Shown piece by piece: positions 17,756 to 27,036 of a DNA stretch of 62,234 nucleotides. Each line of letters opens with the position of its first letter. The stretch's first letter is position 1. A model generated the notes under the pieces. The model saw nothing but the letters and a program-made list of their open reading frames with translations. It was not told where the DNA came from and did no database searches. This DNA is from Deltaproteobacteria bacterium (GTDB lineage: Bacteria; Desulfobacterota; Desulfarculia; Desulfarculales; Desulfarculaceae): assembly GCA_020444205.1 (NCBI GenBank), contig JAHLLJ010000007.1, positions 1 through 62,234 of the forward strand, written 5' to 3'. The translations under genes and the position numbers were made by a program.

Positions 17756-17772
17756 ATCGAGGGTTCCGCCGG

Positions 17773-18234
17773 ATGAAGCTTACGGACATACTAACTTCCG
17801 AGCAGGTGGTGGCAGACCTGGGCGGCCGCGGCAAACGCGCGGTCATGGAAGAGTTGTGCCGCCCATTGGTGGCCGGCCATCCCCAGTTGGAAATCAGTAA
17901 ACTCATGGAGGTGTTGGTGGAGCGCGAAAAGCTCGGCTCCACCGGCATCGGCGACGGCATCGCCATACCCCACGGCAAGATGGTGGGCCTAGACAATCTG
18001 CTGCTCTCCTTTGGACGCTCCCGGGCAGGAGTGGATTTCGACTCCCTGGACGGCAAGCCCGCTCATTTGTTTTTCCTGGTGGTGGCTCCGGACAACAGCG
18101 CCGGCACCCACCTGAAGGCCTTGGCCCGCATAAGCCGCCTTTTGAAAAGCAACACAGTGCGTCAGCAGCTCATGGAAGCCTCAGACGCTCGCGAGATTTA
18201 TGAAATCATCGAGTCGCAAGACGAAGAGTTCTAA
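17773..18234 (+). CDS. ptsN: Nitrogen-regulatory PTS EIIA protein (PtsN-like)
   Basis: A 153-residue EIIA domain of the fructose/nitrogen class. The phosphorylated histidine is H67 in GDGIAIPHGK, and VDFDSLDGKPAHLFFLVVAP is typical. In PTS-Ntr the phosphate comes from EI-Ntr through NPr and the protein regulates rather than transports sugar. It lies 17 bp after hpf and before rapZ; EI and HPr genes are not in the window. Confidence 0.93.
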   Translation: MKLTDILTSEQVVADLGGRGKRAVMEELCRPLVAGHPQLEISKLMEVLVEREKLGSTGIGDGIAIPHGKMVGLDNLLLSFGRSRAGVDFDSLDGKPAHLFFLVVAPDNSAGTHLKALARISRLLKSNTVRQQLMEASDAREIYEIIESQDEEF

Positions 18235-18368
18235 CCCGGCCGGCAGCAAAACCTAGTCTCGAATTTAAATGGAGTGCCGCCCGGCCCGGATGGTTGCCCT
18301 GACAAGGCCATTGGCCAACGGGGCCAAGTTCCAGGCACCATAATGGACTCACGGCAGGCAAGCCTGAA

Positions 18369-19256
18369 ATGAGCAGCCAAGACCAGCAAGTCCCTGCCCG
18401 CTTCGTGGTGATAACCGGCCTTTCCGGCACGGGCAAATCCACCGCGTTAAAGGCCCTGGAAGACCTGGGCTACTACGCGGTGGACAACCTCCCGGTTCAG
18501 TTGCTTTCAGCCTTTGTAAAGCTGCCCCTTCGCCATGTGGGCGAAACCTTTCAGGCCGCCCTGGTCATGGACGTACGCGCTCATGATTTCGTGGAGCGCT
18601 TTCCCCGCACCTTCCTGCGGTTGGCCAACCAGGGGTACCATCTGGAGCTTCTTTATCTTGAGGCCTCCGACGAGGTCCTTATCCGCCGCTTTTCCCAGAC
18701 CCGCCGCCAGCATCCTCTGTCCGGCCTCGAGGGCTCTGTAGCCCAGGGATTGAACCGGGAGCGCTCCCTGTTGCAGCCAATCAAGGATATGTCCAACCAG
18801 ATCATCGACACCAGCCGCTACACCGTGCATGACCTGAAAGCCGAGATATTCAACCTCTACACCCAGAGCGATGAACCGGCTCCCATGCAGGTCAACTTCA
18901 TCACCTTTGGCTTCAAATATGGGATCGCTCAGGAGGCCGACTTGGTGATGGACGTGCGCTTTTTGGACAACCCCTATTTTGTCGATGAGTTGCGTATGCT
19001 TGACGGCCGCGATCCCCGGGTGGTAGATTTTGTTTTCCAGGGGCAGGAGTCCCAGGAATTCCTGAAGAAGTTCAAAGATCTGCTGGAATTTCTCATACCC
19101 TCCTACAAAAAGGAGGGCAAAACCCAGTTGACGGTGGCTCTGGGATGCACCGGGGGACACCACCGTTCCGTGGCCGTGGCCGAGTGGCTGGCCAGGAACC
19201 TCAACGTCTCTGGCGTTCGCCTGACCCTTCGTCATCGCGACATAGCCATGGAATAG
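18369..19256 (+). CDS. rapZ: RNase adapter protein RapZ (YvcJ family P-loop protein)
   Basis: A 295-residue P-loop protein with Walker A at residues 17-24 (GLSGTGKS), Walker B-like region ALVMDVRAHDF, and the conserved C-terminal domain (YGIAQEADLVMDVRFLDNPY, GCTGGHHRSVAVAEWLA). In E. coli it guides RNase E to the small RNA GlmZ; in other bacteria the role is less clear. An ATG with no strong ribosome site begins it 134 bp after ptsN. The EIIA-Man gene follows at 5 bp. Confidence 0.93.
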   Translation: MSSQDQQVPARFVVITGLSGTGKSTALKALEDLGYYAVDNLPVQLLSAFVKLPLRHVGETFQAALVMDVRAHDFVERFPRTFLRLANQGYHLELLYLEASDEVLIRRFSQTRRQHPLSGLEGSVAQGLNRERSLLQPIKDMSNQIIDTSRYTVHDLKAEIFNLYTQSDEPAPMQVNFITFGFKYGIAQEADLVMDVRFLDNPYFVDELRMLDGRDPRVVDFVFQGQESQEFLKKFKDLLEFLIPSYKKEGKTQLTVALGCTGGHHRSVAVAEWLARNLNVSGVRLTLRHRDIAME

Positions 19257-19261
19257 ATACT

Positions 19262-19660
19262 TTGATTGGACTAGTGATAATCACCCACGCCCGTCTGGGC
19301 CGTGAGTTGGTAAGCGCGGCCGAATTTATTTTGGGCAAGGTGGAGCAAGTGGCTACCGTCTCGGTGGACTCCAACACCGCCGCCGATAGCCTGCACACCC
19401 GCCTGGAGTCAGCTATCGCCAAGGTCGACTCCGGCCAAGGCGTCCTGATCCTCACCGACATGTTCGGTGGATCGCCCAACAATATTTCCCTGGCTTTTTT
19501 GGAAGAAGGCCGCCATGAGGTTGTCACCGGGGTCAACCTTCCCATGCTCATAAAAGCCGCCACCAGCCGCGAAGAGACCAGTTTGGATAAATTGGCTCAC
19601 ACCGTGTGCGAGGCCGGCCGTGACAGCATTTCAGCCGCCAGCGAGTTGCTCTCTACCTGA
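19262..19660 (+). CDS. PTS mannose-family EIIA component
   Basis: A 132-residue EIIA of the mannose class, beginning (M)IGLVIITHARLG with the phosphorylated His at position 9, and containing LILTDMFGGSPNNIS and GVNLPMLIKAA. The frame runs 39 codons further up into rapZ, but the TTG at 19262 gives the exact family N-terminus and sits 5 bp after the rapZ stop. No EIIB, EIIC or EIID follows; the next gene is rimI, so a regulatory role is more likely than sugar uptake. Confidence 0.9.
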   Translation: MIGLVIITHARLGRELVSAAEFILGKVEQVATVSVDSNTAADSLHTRLESAIAKVDSGQGVLILTDMFGGSPNNISLAFLEEGRHEVVTGVNLPMLIKAATSREETSLDKLAHTVCEAGRDSISAASELLST

Positions 19661-19679
19661 ACCCGAGCCCCCTCGGGGC

Positions 19680-20120
19680 ATGCGGGTTTCCCTGCGCCCC
19701 CTGGCCCGGGAGCACTTGGGCCAGGTGGCGGAAATCGAAAGAGCCTGCTTTAACAATCCCTGGCCCCGCAGCTTGTTCATGGAAGAGCTGTGCATGCCCA
19801 TGTCCATGGATTGGGTGGCCCTGGTGGGCAACCGAGTGGCCGCCTTCTGCTGCATGTGGTTGGTGTCGACGCAGGTCAAGGTTCAAAACATCGCGGTGCA
19901 CCCGGATTTCCAACACAAGGGCCTGGGCCGTTACCTTTTGCTGAGCTGCTTGGCCATGGCGCGCGAGCAAGGAGCCAGACAGGCTAGCCTGGAGGTTCGC
20001 ACCGGCAACATTGCCGCATTATCCCTATATTATTCCTTGGGTTTTTGCCTAGTAAAACGCATTGCCGGATACTATTACCCAGAAGGCGAAGACGCTCTTT
20101 TGCTTTGGCGAGACCTGTGA
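19680..20120 (+). CDS. rimI: Ribosomal-protein-alanine N-acetyltransferase (RimI-like GNAT)
   Basis: A 146-residue GNAT domain. The acetyl-CoA loop is QHKGLG in VHPDFQHKGLGRYLLLSC, and the RimI segment LEVRTGNIAALSLYYSLGF is diagnostic of N-terminal acetyltransferases acting on ribosomal protein S18. The frame is open back to a GTG at 19620 that overlaps the EIIA gene; I chose the ATG at 19680, which gives the normal RimI length, although its ribosome site is poor. Confidence 0.88.
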   Translation: MRVSLRPLAREHLGQVAEIERACFNNPWPRSLFMEELCMPMSMDWVALVGNRVAAFCCMWLVSTQVKVQNIAVHPDFQHKGLGRYLLLSCLAMAREQGARQASLEVRTGNIAALSLYYSLGFCLVKRIAGYYYPEGEDALLLWRDL

Positions 20121-20149
20121 TGGGGTGCTTTGCCAAACCGGGAAAATCC

Positions 20150-20178
20150 TTGACCCCGCCACTGGCGAAGTTTAAGTT
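20150..20178 (+). promoter_or_regulatory. Candidate promoter for the gap-pgk-tpiA-secG operon
   Basis: TTGACC at 20150-20155, a 17-base spacer, then TAAGTT at 20173-20178, in the 237-bp gap before gap. A strong AAGGAGG site precedes the gap ATG. Both boxes are imperfect. Confidence 0.35.
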
Positions 20179-20357
20179 TAGGTTACAGAGTACAACGGGT
20201 TGAAAAACCCTGCCCTGTGCATATAGCCCGTTCAGGGTGATCAATTTACCTACCTGGCTCCTTATTATCGGGCGCTGTCCCGGTAAGTCTAATTGGAGCC
20301 TGGCTTACATTTTTTAGTGCAGGCAGACCCACGCAAACCTTAAGGAGGTGCTGGGCA

Positions 20358-21365
20358 ATGGCGGTTAAAGTCGGCATTAACGGTTTTGGACGCATCGGGC
20401 GCCTGGCAGCCCGCATTCTGGGCCAGGGGCATTCTGATTTGGAGCTGGTGGCAATAAACGCCCGGGCAGATACGGCCCAACTGGCTCACTTGCTGCAATA
20501 CGATTCCGTGCATCGCACTTACGACCGCGAGGTTGGCTTTGAGGGCGACGAGATTATCCTCGACGGCAAGCGGGTGGCAATCACCCGCCAGGCAAGCCCT
20601 AATCAGTGCCAGTGGGGACAGGTCGGGGCCGAGCTGGTCCTGGAAACCACCGGCAAGTTCAAGATGCGCGAGGAAAACCTGGGTCACATCCAGGCCGGAG
20701 CCAAAAAGGTGGTGATGGGCGCTCCTGGCAAGGACCCGGACGTAACCATCGTCATGGGGGTAAACGACGGCATCTATGACGCCGCCGAGCACTTGGTGGT
20801 CTCCAACGCCTCGTGCACCACCAACTGCCTGGCTCCGGTGGCCAAGGTGCTAAACGACACATTTGGCATCGAACACGGTCTGATGACCACCACCCACGCC
20901 TACACCATGAGCCAGCGCATCCTGGACGGCAGCTCCAAGGACATCCGCCGGGCCAGAGCCGCGGCCATGAGCATGATTCCCACCACCACCGGCGCGGCCA
21001 AGGCGGTGACTCTGGTCATCCCCGAACTCAAGGGCAAGCTGGACGGCATTGCCATTCGCGTGCCCACCCCGGACGTCTCTTTGGTGGATTTGACCTGCCG
21101 CCTGGGCACCGACCTCACCGCCGAGGCGGTCAACGATGCTCTGCGCGCCGCCGCCGAAGGGCCCATGAAAGGGGTGCTCAAAGTCACTGAGGTGCCCCTG
21201 GTGTCTATCGACTACACCGGATGCCCCTTCTCCTCGGTGGTGGATGCTCCTCTCACCCAGGTCATTGGAGAGCGCATGGTCAAGGTGCTGTCTTGGTATG
21301 ACAATGAAATGGGCTATGCTTCGCGCCTGATCGATTTGGCGGCTATGGTGGCCCGAAGCATGTAG
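20358..21365 (+). CDS. gap: Glyceraldehyde-3-phosphate dehydrogenase, type I
   Basis: A 335-residue GAPDH with the Rossmann motif NGFGRIGR (8-15), the catalytic Cys153 in SNASCTTNCLAP, the partner His in THAYT, and the late WYDNEMGYASRL. It oxidises glyceraldehyde-3-phosphate with phosphate in glycolysis/gluconeogenesis. After VAIN the residue that is usually the NAD-selective Asp is Ala35, followed by Arg36 (INARAD); this may relax or shift cofactor use towards NADP. It leads an operon with pgk and tpiA. Confidence 0.95.
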   Translation: MAVKVGINGFGRIGRLAARILGQGHSDLELVAINARADTAQLAHLLQYDSVHRTYDREVGFEGDEIILDGKRVAITRQASPNQCQWGQVGAELVLETTGKFKMREENLGHIQAGAKKVVMGAPGKDPDVTIVMGVNDGIYDAAEHLVVSNASCTTNCLAPVAKVLNDTFGIEHGLMTTTHAYTMSQRILDGSSKDIRRARAAAMSMIPTTTGAAKAVTLVIPELKGKLDGIAIRVPTPDVSLVDLTCRLGTDLTAEAVNDALRAAAEGPMKGVLKVTEVPLVSIDYTGCPFSSVVDAPLTQVIGERMVKVLSWYDNEMGYASRLIDLAAMVARSM

Positions 21366-21450
21366 AGCGGCTTTGGTAACAAGTTGTGATCAATGGCGGC
21401 GCCAAGTGGAGGGCTTGAACGCAGCCTAATCGTGGTGGAGGGTCGCAGGC

Positions 21451-22662
21451 GTGAAATATATTAACCAATTGGACCTGGCAGGCAAGCGGGTGTTGGTCCG
21501 GGTGGACTTCAACGTCCCCCTGGATGAGGAAGGCAACATAACCGACGACAACCGCATCCGGGCCGCCTTGCCTACCATCAACTATGCCCTGGACGAGGAC
21601 GCCAAGGTAATCGTGGCCAGCCACATGGGCCGGCCCAAGGGCAAGCGAAATGAAAAATACTCCATGGCCCCGGTGGCACGCCGCCTGGGCCGTTTGCTCA
21701 AAAAGGAAGTCATAACCGCACCTGATTGCGTGGGCCCGGAAGTGGAGGAGCTGGTCAGCTCCATGAAGCCCGGCCAAGTGATGATGCTGGAGAACCTGCG
21801 TTTCCACAAGGGCGAGACCGACAACGACCCCGAGTTCGGCAAGGCCCTGGCCTTGTTGTGCGATGTGTACGTGGACGACGCCTTTGCCGTGGCCCACCGG
21901 GAAAACGCCTCGGTGGTGGCGGTGGTTGACTTTGCCCAGGAGAGCGTGGCCGGCTTCACCATGAAAAAGGAGTTGGACTACTTCCGGAGGGCCATGATCG
22001 ACCCGGCCCGGCCCCTGGCCGCGGTGCTGGGCGGGGCTAAGGCCATGACCAAGCTGCCCGCCCTGGAAAACCTCATGGAGCATGCCGACAAGATCCTCAT
22101 CGGCGGGGCCATGGCCAACACCTTCCTGATGAGCGTGGGCATCGATGTTGGCAAAAGCCTTTACGAGCCCGAGCTGGTGCCCGTTGCCAACGTGCTTTTA
22201 AAAAACGCCAAGGCAGCCGGGGTGAAAATGTACATCCCGGTGGATTGCGTGGTGGCCGACCGCTATGACCGCAAGGCCGAGACCAAGCTGGTAACCGTGC
22301 AGGACGTGCCCTCCGAATGGATGATTATGGATATCGGCCCGGCCACCAGCACCTTGTACCGCGAGGCGCTCAGGGACTGCAAAACCATCATCTGGAACGG
22401 GCCCATGGGCGCCTTTGAAATGGACGCCTTTTCCCGGGGCACCTACAACATGGTCTCCACCGTGGCTCAGACCTACGCCCTTACCATCATCGGCGGCGGA
22501 GACACCGACGTGGCGGTGAGCAACGCCGGTGAGAGCGAAAACATCAGCTACATATCCACCGGCGGCGGCGCCTACCTGGCCCTGTTGACCGGTGAAACCC
22601 TGCCCGCGGTGGAGGCCCTGGGCGGCTACACCGGCCTGGAAAACGGCGGCCACGCCGCCTAG
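21451..22662 (+). CDS. pgk: Phosphoglycerate kinase
   Basis: A 403-residue enzyme of normal length with the family segments [61 protein letters not shown] and the C-terminal IGGGDT nucleotide site. It transfers phosphate from 1,3-bisphosphoglycerate to ADP. The start is GTG at 21451 after GTGGAGGG. It lies between gap and tpiA. Confidence 0.96.
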   Translation: MKYINQLDLAGKRVLVRVDFNVPLDEEGNITDDNRIRAALPTINYALDEDAKVIVASHMGRPKGKRNEKYSMAPVARRLGRLLKKEVITAPDCVGPEVEELVSSMKPGQVMMLENLRFHKGETDNDPEFGKALALLCDVYVDDAFAVAHRENASVVAVVDFAQESVAGFTMKKELDYFRRAMIDPARPLAAVLGGAKAMTKLPALENLMEHADKILIGGAMANTFLMSVGIDVGKSLYEPELVPVANVLLKNAKAAGVKMYIPVDCVVADRYDRKAETKLVTVQDVPSEWMIMDIGPATSTLYREALRDCKTIIWNGPMGAFEMDAFSRGTYNMVSTVAQTYALTIIGGGDTDVAVSNAGESENISYISTGGGAYLALLTGETLPAVEALGGYTGLENGGHAA

Positions 22663-22678
22663 CGCACAGGGAGAGAGC

Positions 22679-23431
22679 ATGTCGCGCAAACTCATGATCG
22701 CCGGCAACTGGAAACTTCACCTCACCGTGGAAGAGGCGGTGTCCCTGGCCGGCGGCATAGCCTCGGGCCTGGCTCGCGAGGACCTGGATGTTCTGGTTAT
22801 CCCAGGCTTTTTGGCTCTGGAACCGGTAGCCCTGTCCCTAAGCTCCAGCCCGGTGCTGGTGGGAGGCCAAAATATCTTTTGGGAAGACCAAGGGGCCTTT
22901 ACCGGCGAGGTCAGCGGCCCTCAGCTAAAGGCGGCCGGTGCCCGCTACGCCTTGGTGGGGCACAGCGAACGGCGCCAATACTTCGGCGAGACCGAAAAGA
23001 CCTGCAACCTGCGCCTGAATGCCGCCCTGAGGGCTGGTTTGCGGCCCATTCTATGCGTGGGTGAAACCCAAAGCGAGCGCGAGGCTGATCAGACCGAGGG
23101 CGTCTTGGAGAGCCAACTGGCCGGCGGACTGGCCGGTCTGCAAGCCGGACAGATGGAATTGGTTACCATCGCCTATGAACCGGTATGGGCCATCGGCACC
23201 GGCCTGACCGCCACTGAGGAGCAGGCCGCCCAGGCGCACGCATATCTACGGGGTTGGATAGAGGCCCGATTTGACAAAGGTGTTGCGAACTCTACCAGAA
23301 TCCTGTATGGAGGTAGTGTCAATCCGGCCAACGCGGCCGGTCTTTTAAATCAACCCGAGGTCGATGGGGCCCTGGTGGGCGGCGCCTCCCTAAAGGCGGA
23401 CAGCTTCCTGGGCATCATCCAAGCGGCGTAG
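22679..23431 (+). CDS. tpiA: Triosephosphate isomerase
   Basis: A 250-residue TIM barrel with all catalytic elements: Lys in AGNWKLH, His in GHSERR, the Glu in YEPVWAIGTG, and the phosphate loop ILYGGSVNP. It interconverts dihydroxyacetone phosphate and glyceraldehyde-3-phosphate. The frame is open upstream into pgk, but the ATG at 22679 has GGGAGAGAG before it and matches the family N-terminus. The pgk stop is 16 bp upstream. Confidence 0.96.
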   Translation: MSRKLMIAGNWKLHLTVEEAVSLAGGIASGLAREDLDVLVIPGFLALEPVALSLSSSPVLVGGQNIFWEDQGAFTGEVSGPQLKAAGARYALVGHSERRQYFGETEKTCNLRLNAALRAGLRPILCVGETQSEREADQTEGVLESQLAGGLAGLQAGQMELVTIAYEPVWAIGTGLTATEEQAAQAHAYLRGWIEARFDKGVANSTRILYGGSVNPANAAGLLNQPEVDGALVGGASLKADSFLGIIQAA

Positions 23432-23449
23432 TTAGAGAAAAATATAAGC

Positions 23450-23800
23450 ATGACCACAGTTACCCTGATAGTCCATCTCCTGGCCAGCATAACCCTGGTC
23501 TTGGTGGTTTTGTTGCAAACCGGCAAGGGCGCCTCGGTAGGCGCGGCCTTTGGCGGCAGCTCCCAGACCGTCTTCGGCAGCACCGGCGCGGCCACTTTCC
23601 TCAGCAAAATGACGACGGTAGTGGCCATCGTGTTCATGCTCACCTCCCTGGGCCTGGCCGTGTTCGGCCATACCGTGGGAGGGCCCTCCTCGGTTATGGA
23701 GGGACGCACCGCAGCTCCCGCGGCCAAGACCGCGCCGGCTCCGGCAAAACCGGCAGCCCCCGCGCCGGCCAACAACTCGTCCGCTCCTGCTGCCAAGTAG
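23450..23800 (+). CDS. secG: Preprotein translocase subunit SecG
   Basis: A 116-residue membrane protein with two spans (about 3-22 and 53-73) joined by the conserved QTGKGASVGAAFGG loop and GSTGAATFL. It assists SecYE in protein export. The C-terminus is a long Ala/Pro tail (AAPAAKTAPAPAKPAAPAPA) after the second span, common in this family. It lies 18 bp after tpiA, the usual tpiA-secG pair, and is followed by a tRNA-Leu gene. Confidence 0.93.
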   Translation: MTTVTLIVHLLASITLVLVVLLQTGKGASVGAAFGGSSQTVFGSTGAATFLSKMTTVVAIVFMLTSLGLAVFGHTVGGPSSVMEGRTAAPAAKTAPAPAKPAAPAPANNSSAPAAK

Positions 23801-23830
23801 GACGGTACGCGTTATAATCATGTGCAGCTT

Positions 23831-23915
23831 GCCGTCGTGGTGGAATAGGTAGACACGCCGTCTTGAGGGGGCGGTGGGGCGACCCGTGCCGGTTCAAATC
23901 CGGCCGACGGCACCA
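23831..23915 (+). tRNA. tRNA-Leu, anticodon GAG
   Basis: An 85-base class II tRNA with encoded CCA. Acceptor arms GCCGTCG and CGACGGC pair fully; the anticodon stem CCGTC/GGCGG closes the loop TTGAGGG, with anticodon GAG at 23865-23867. There is a long variable arm and a T-arm with GGTTCAAATCC. A terminator follows. Confidence 0.95.
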
Positions 23916-23930
23916 CTTAAAATAATAAAA

Positions 23931-23966
23931 CCGGGCGCTTGCCAACAGGCAGGCGCCCGGTTTTTT
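23931..23966 (+). terminator. Terminator after tRNA-Leu(GAG)
   Basis: CCGGGCGC and GCGCCCGG arms (extended by TTGCC/GGCA) form a strong hairpin followed by TTTTTT. On the minus strand it is followed by TTTTATTATTTT, so it probably also ends the convergent hydrolase transcript. Confidence 0.9.
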
Positions 23967-23981
23967 ATCCAGAAGTTGAGG

Positions 23982-24815
23982 TTACTCACCCTTGGGCTCG
24001 CCCGCATACCTGGCGATCCACCCGGTGAGCAAGCTCATGAATGCCTGCTTGGCATACTTCTCATTCCAGGGTTCATGCCCGCACCTGGCCAGCTCATGGT
24101 ATTGCAGGTGTGGTATGTAACGGCCCAGTCTCTCCTGGGTTTCCCGACCTGGATGCGGGTCCTCTGCGCCGTGAATCATCAGAGTAGGCACCCGGATGCT
24201 GGCGAAAATCTGAGGCTCGATTTTTTCCTCTTGCAGACGAAGCACATCGTCCCAGGTCTGGTTATGGCCTAGATAGTCCACGATCATGCCGCCTTCCCGA
24301 TTGTCTCTAAGGCCCGCATAGGTGCTTGCCTGAGTGACAATGCGCCCTACTTCCGCCAAGGTGCTTTTTTCACTGCCTCGGGGCGACTCCAGTTCTCGTA
24401 ACAAGGCTGCCAGCCGCCTTTGCTGGGGTTCGTCCAAGCGTTGCATCATTCGCTCATGAAACATTTTGCGTGTTTCTTGGTCATAGGTGCCGCACCCGAT
24501 CAACACCAAGGCGGCCGGGGCGTCAGGATGACGGGCGGCAAGGGAAAGCCCCAACATGGCACCCCAGGACCAGCCGACAATCACCGCCTTTTCAGGCAAA
24601 ACCTTCAGTAGATCACTCACGTGCCGGGTGACGGTCAGTGGTTGGTTCCCAGCTGTGCGTTGCAGCGGCTCCAAGACATGAAAATATTGGCCCAGCTCCT
24701 GGGCCAAGCCCAAAGCCGAACCAGGTGCTCCAGGACCGCCGTGCAACACCACCACGGGACCGGCGTTGTTAAGGCTCCCATGCTCCCGAACCGTTATTAC
24801 ATTGGCCTTTTCCAA
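23982..24815 (-). CDS. Alpha/beta hydrolase, proline iminopeptidase-like
   Basis: A 277-residue alpha/beta hydrolase with the oxyanion-hole motif HGGPGAPG, nucleophile elbow GWSWGAMLG, an acid in HGAEDPHPG and the catalytic His in RCGHEPW. The HGGPG motif is the mark of the prolyl iminopeptidase (S33) group, but many relatives have other substrates. It is a single gene with no signal peptide, convergent with the tRNA and divergent from the SGNH-like gene across an AT-rich 128-bp gap. Confidence 0.85.
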   Translation of the reverse strand: MEKANVITVREHGSLNNAGPVVVLHGGPGAPGSALGLAQELGQYFHVLEPLQRTAGNQPLTVTRHVSDLLKVLPEKAVIVGWSWGAMLGLSLAARHPDAPAALVLIGCGTYDQETRKMFHERMMQRLDEPQQRRLAALLRELESPRGSEKSTLAEVGRIVTQASTYAGLRDNREGGMIVDYLGHNQTWDDVLRLQEEKIEPQIFASIRVPTLMIHGAEDPHPGRETQERLGRYIPHLQYHELARCGHEPWNEKYAKQAFMSLLTGWIARYAGEPKGE

Positions 24816-24943
24816 CTTTTTCCAGCCTTTTTCTGTGATGCCAAGCTATTAAAAATTGTGTTCATTCAGCATAAAATATAAACAAGATTTCTATGGGTTT
24901 GTGCTAATATTGAATATTATTAAAAATGAATTAATGCCTGCTC

Positions 24944-25750
24944 ATGTTATATTGCCTGACCACTGAACACTTCTGGCAGCTCAAACTGTCCCAGCCTCCT
25001 GTCAACGACATAGTCTTGGCCGGCAATTCCCGTGTGTTTCTGGGGCTTTCCCCGCGTCATATGGGTAAGGTCTATGGCAGTTACAGAATTCTTAATTTCG
25101 GCTTTGTCGCCTGCTCGTTGGACCGCCGGTATCTGGAACACGCGGCCAGTTTGCTGGACGCCAACAGCAGCAGACCCATCTTGATTTTGGGTATCTGTCC
25201 TCATGCCCTTATGAAACCAAGCTCGGCCAATGGATATGTGTATTGGTCTTCGCAAAGCTTGCCCGAGAGAAACACTCTACTTCGCCAAATCTGGTACGAC
25301 AATTTTTCCGGTAAGGCCTTTATCAAGACCAACGCGCGGAATCTACTTAACCTGTCCAGGGGCCGGCCCTTGAACCGCTATTTTGCCGATGGCTGGGAAG
25401 CGTGCCTCCCGGTGCGTAAGCAGCAAGATGAATATATAAAGGCAAGCATAAGAGTAGCCCAACACAAACGCGTTCGCCGGCGTATGGTGGATGAATTCCT
25501 GCAAGTGGTGTCAGAGTTTCATCAAAACGGTATAACCGTCATCGCCTATCGCCCTCCGAGCCACGTCCGCATGCGTCAAGAAGAAGAAGGTCCCAGCGGC
25601 CTGGACTTTCAAGATCTGGCCAAGCGTTTCACACAGGCTGGGGGGACCTGGCTTGAGGTGAACCCCGAGGCTTACCAGACCTATGATGGCGCCCACCTGG
25701 CTTATCCCGCGGCTATACGCCTATCCCGGGATTTGGCCAGATATTTATAA
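24944..25750 (+). CDS. SGNH-hydrolase-like protein of unknown role
   Basis: A 268-residue protein. IVLAGNSRVFLGLSP near the start resembles block I of GDSL/SGNH hydrolases, with Ser in GNSR, and TYDGAHLAYPAA near the end resembles the DxxH block. It has no clear signal peptide or membrane span, whereas relatives that act on cell-surface glycans usually have an N-terminal anchor. The region around it is markedly more AT-rich than the rest of the window, and no good ribosome site precedes the ATG, so it may be transferred or 5'-truncated. The family assignment is from motif resemblance only. Confidence 0.6.
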   Translation: MLYCLTTEHFWQLKLSQPPVNDIVLAGNSRVFLGLSPRHMGKVYGSYRILNFGFVACSLDRRYLEHAASLLDANSSRPILILGICPHALMKPSSANGYVYWSSQSLPERNTLLRQIWYDNFSGKAFIKTNARNLLNLSRGRPLNRYFADGWEACLPVRKQQDEYIKASIRVAQHKRVRRRMVDEFLQVVSEFHQNGITVIAYRPPSHVRMRQEEEGPSGLDFQDLAKRFTQAGGTWLEVNPEAYQTYDGAHLAYPAAIRLSRDLARYL

Positions 25751-25961
25751 TGATAAAATAGTTACTAAATATCAAGATATTACACTTTATTATTAATGTT
25801 ACTTATTAACTAATCAAAACCGCCAAGCTACCGCTTTCAAGTTCACCATGGAAACTTACGGCAAATATGCCCTCTCACCGCGAGTCCTATCAGAGGTACC
25901 ACCCTTCCCCTGCTCTGCTGCCTGTGCTACAAAAATCAAGCACCCTTAGCCGGAGAAGCTC

Positions 25962-26609
25962 ATGCAGATATCCGAGGCAATGAAAGCCCGTCAAAGCTGC
26001 CGTGTGTTCAAAGACCAAGCTGTTGCCCAAGAAACCCTTGAAAACCTCTTGAGCCTCACCTGCCGGGCTCCCAGCGCCATAAATCTTCAACCTTGGCAGT
26101 TCACCGTGGTCCGAGACGAGGAAGTGCCTCGCCTGGGTAAGAAACTCACCCGGGCCTACGCGGAACGGGGCATCTCCTGCGGGCCGGACAACACTCAGCC
26201 CCTGCCGGAAATCTATCTGGAGCGTCAAAAGGAGCTCAACCGGGTCATGGGCCCGGCCATGGAGCAGGCCGGTGTGGATCGCAACTTCATCAACACCGGA
26301 TCCTTGACATTTTACGGAGCTCCGGCAGTGGTAGTGGCCACCTTGGATGGAGCCTTTCCTCCGGAACGCTCCTTGGACCTGGGTTTCGCCCTGGGCTGGC
26401 TGCTGTTGGCCGCGGCCGAGTTGGGCCTGGATACCTGCCCGGTGGGCCTGGTCTGCTCTTACGGAGATATTATCAAGGATTTCTTGAACATCGATCCCAA
26501 CCGCCGGGTGGTGCTCACCGTGGCGGTGGGTTATGCCGACCCTGACTCGCCGCTGAACCAGGTGCGTACGCCCCGGGCTCCCCTGGATGAGGTGGTGCGC
26601 TGGTATTAG
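25962..26609 (+). CDS. Nitroreductase family protein
   Basis: A 215-residue FMN-dependent nitroreductase with the N-terminal flavin motif MKARQSCRVF, CRAPSAINLQPWQF and the later FALGWLLLAAAELGLDTCPV. Family members reduce nitro groups, quinones or flavins with NAD(P)H; the substrate is unknown. A ribosome site (GCCGGAGAAG) precedes the ATG. It stands alone, with a 211-bp AT-rich gap upstream and a 427-bp gap downstream. Confidence 0.88.
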   Translation: MQISEAMKARQSCRVFKDQAVAQETLENLLSLTCRAPSAINLQPWQFTVVRDEEVPRLGKKLTRAYAERGISCGPDNTQPLPEIYLERQKELNRVMGPAMEQAGVDRNFINTGSLTFYGAPAVVVATLDGAFPPERSLDLGFALGWLLLAAAELGLDTCPVGLVCSYGDIIKDFLNIDPNRRVVLTVAVGYADPDSPLNQVRTPRAPLDEVVRWY

Positions 26610-27036
26610 CCTGGCGCCAATGCAAAACGCGGACATGGTCGGCAACGCCGTATGTCGGTGATCCCGACGTTGCCATGCGCGCGGCCATCATAGCGCCATT
26701 GGCCGAGGCAAATCTCAGGTGAGCATAGGGCTAATGCATGTCTGGTCAATGAATTGACAGCTTGCCCTATCTACCTGAAACTTTGCCTGATCAGGCCTTC
26801 ATTCAGAGTTGGGACAGCCCCAAACCCAACCTCCATTATGATTATGAGCCCAAAATGCCAACCACGCCCGTGCCTGGGTCTGGCCTTGCCATTCCCTTCG
26901 CCGCAAAAAAACCAAGTTTTGCTGGGCTTAGCTCCGCATTAAAAGTAAGATTGGCTGTCATTATTGCGTGGTTGGCGGGTCCGGGAACCCGGCGCAAAGC
27001 AAACCCCTATAGCGCAACACAAACCAGGAAAAACCG
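26610..27036. other. 427-bp gap without a convincing gene
   Basis: It lies between the nitroreductase and glf genes. A 106-codon frame at 26762-27082 runs into the glf start in another frame and has low-complexity, non-family composition; I do not accept it. No terminator hairpin or tRNA is evident. It probably holds the glf promoter, but I see no consensus pair. Confidence 0.5.
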
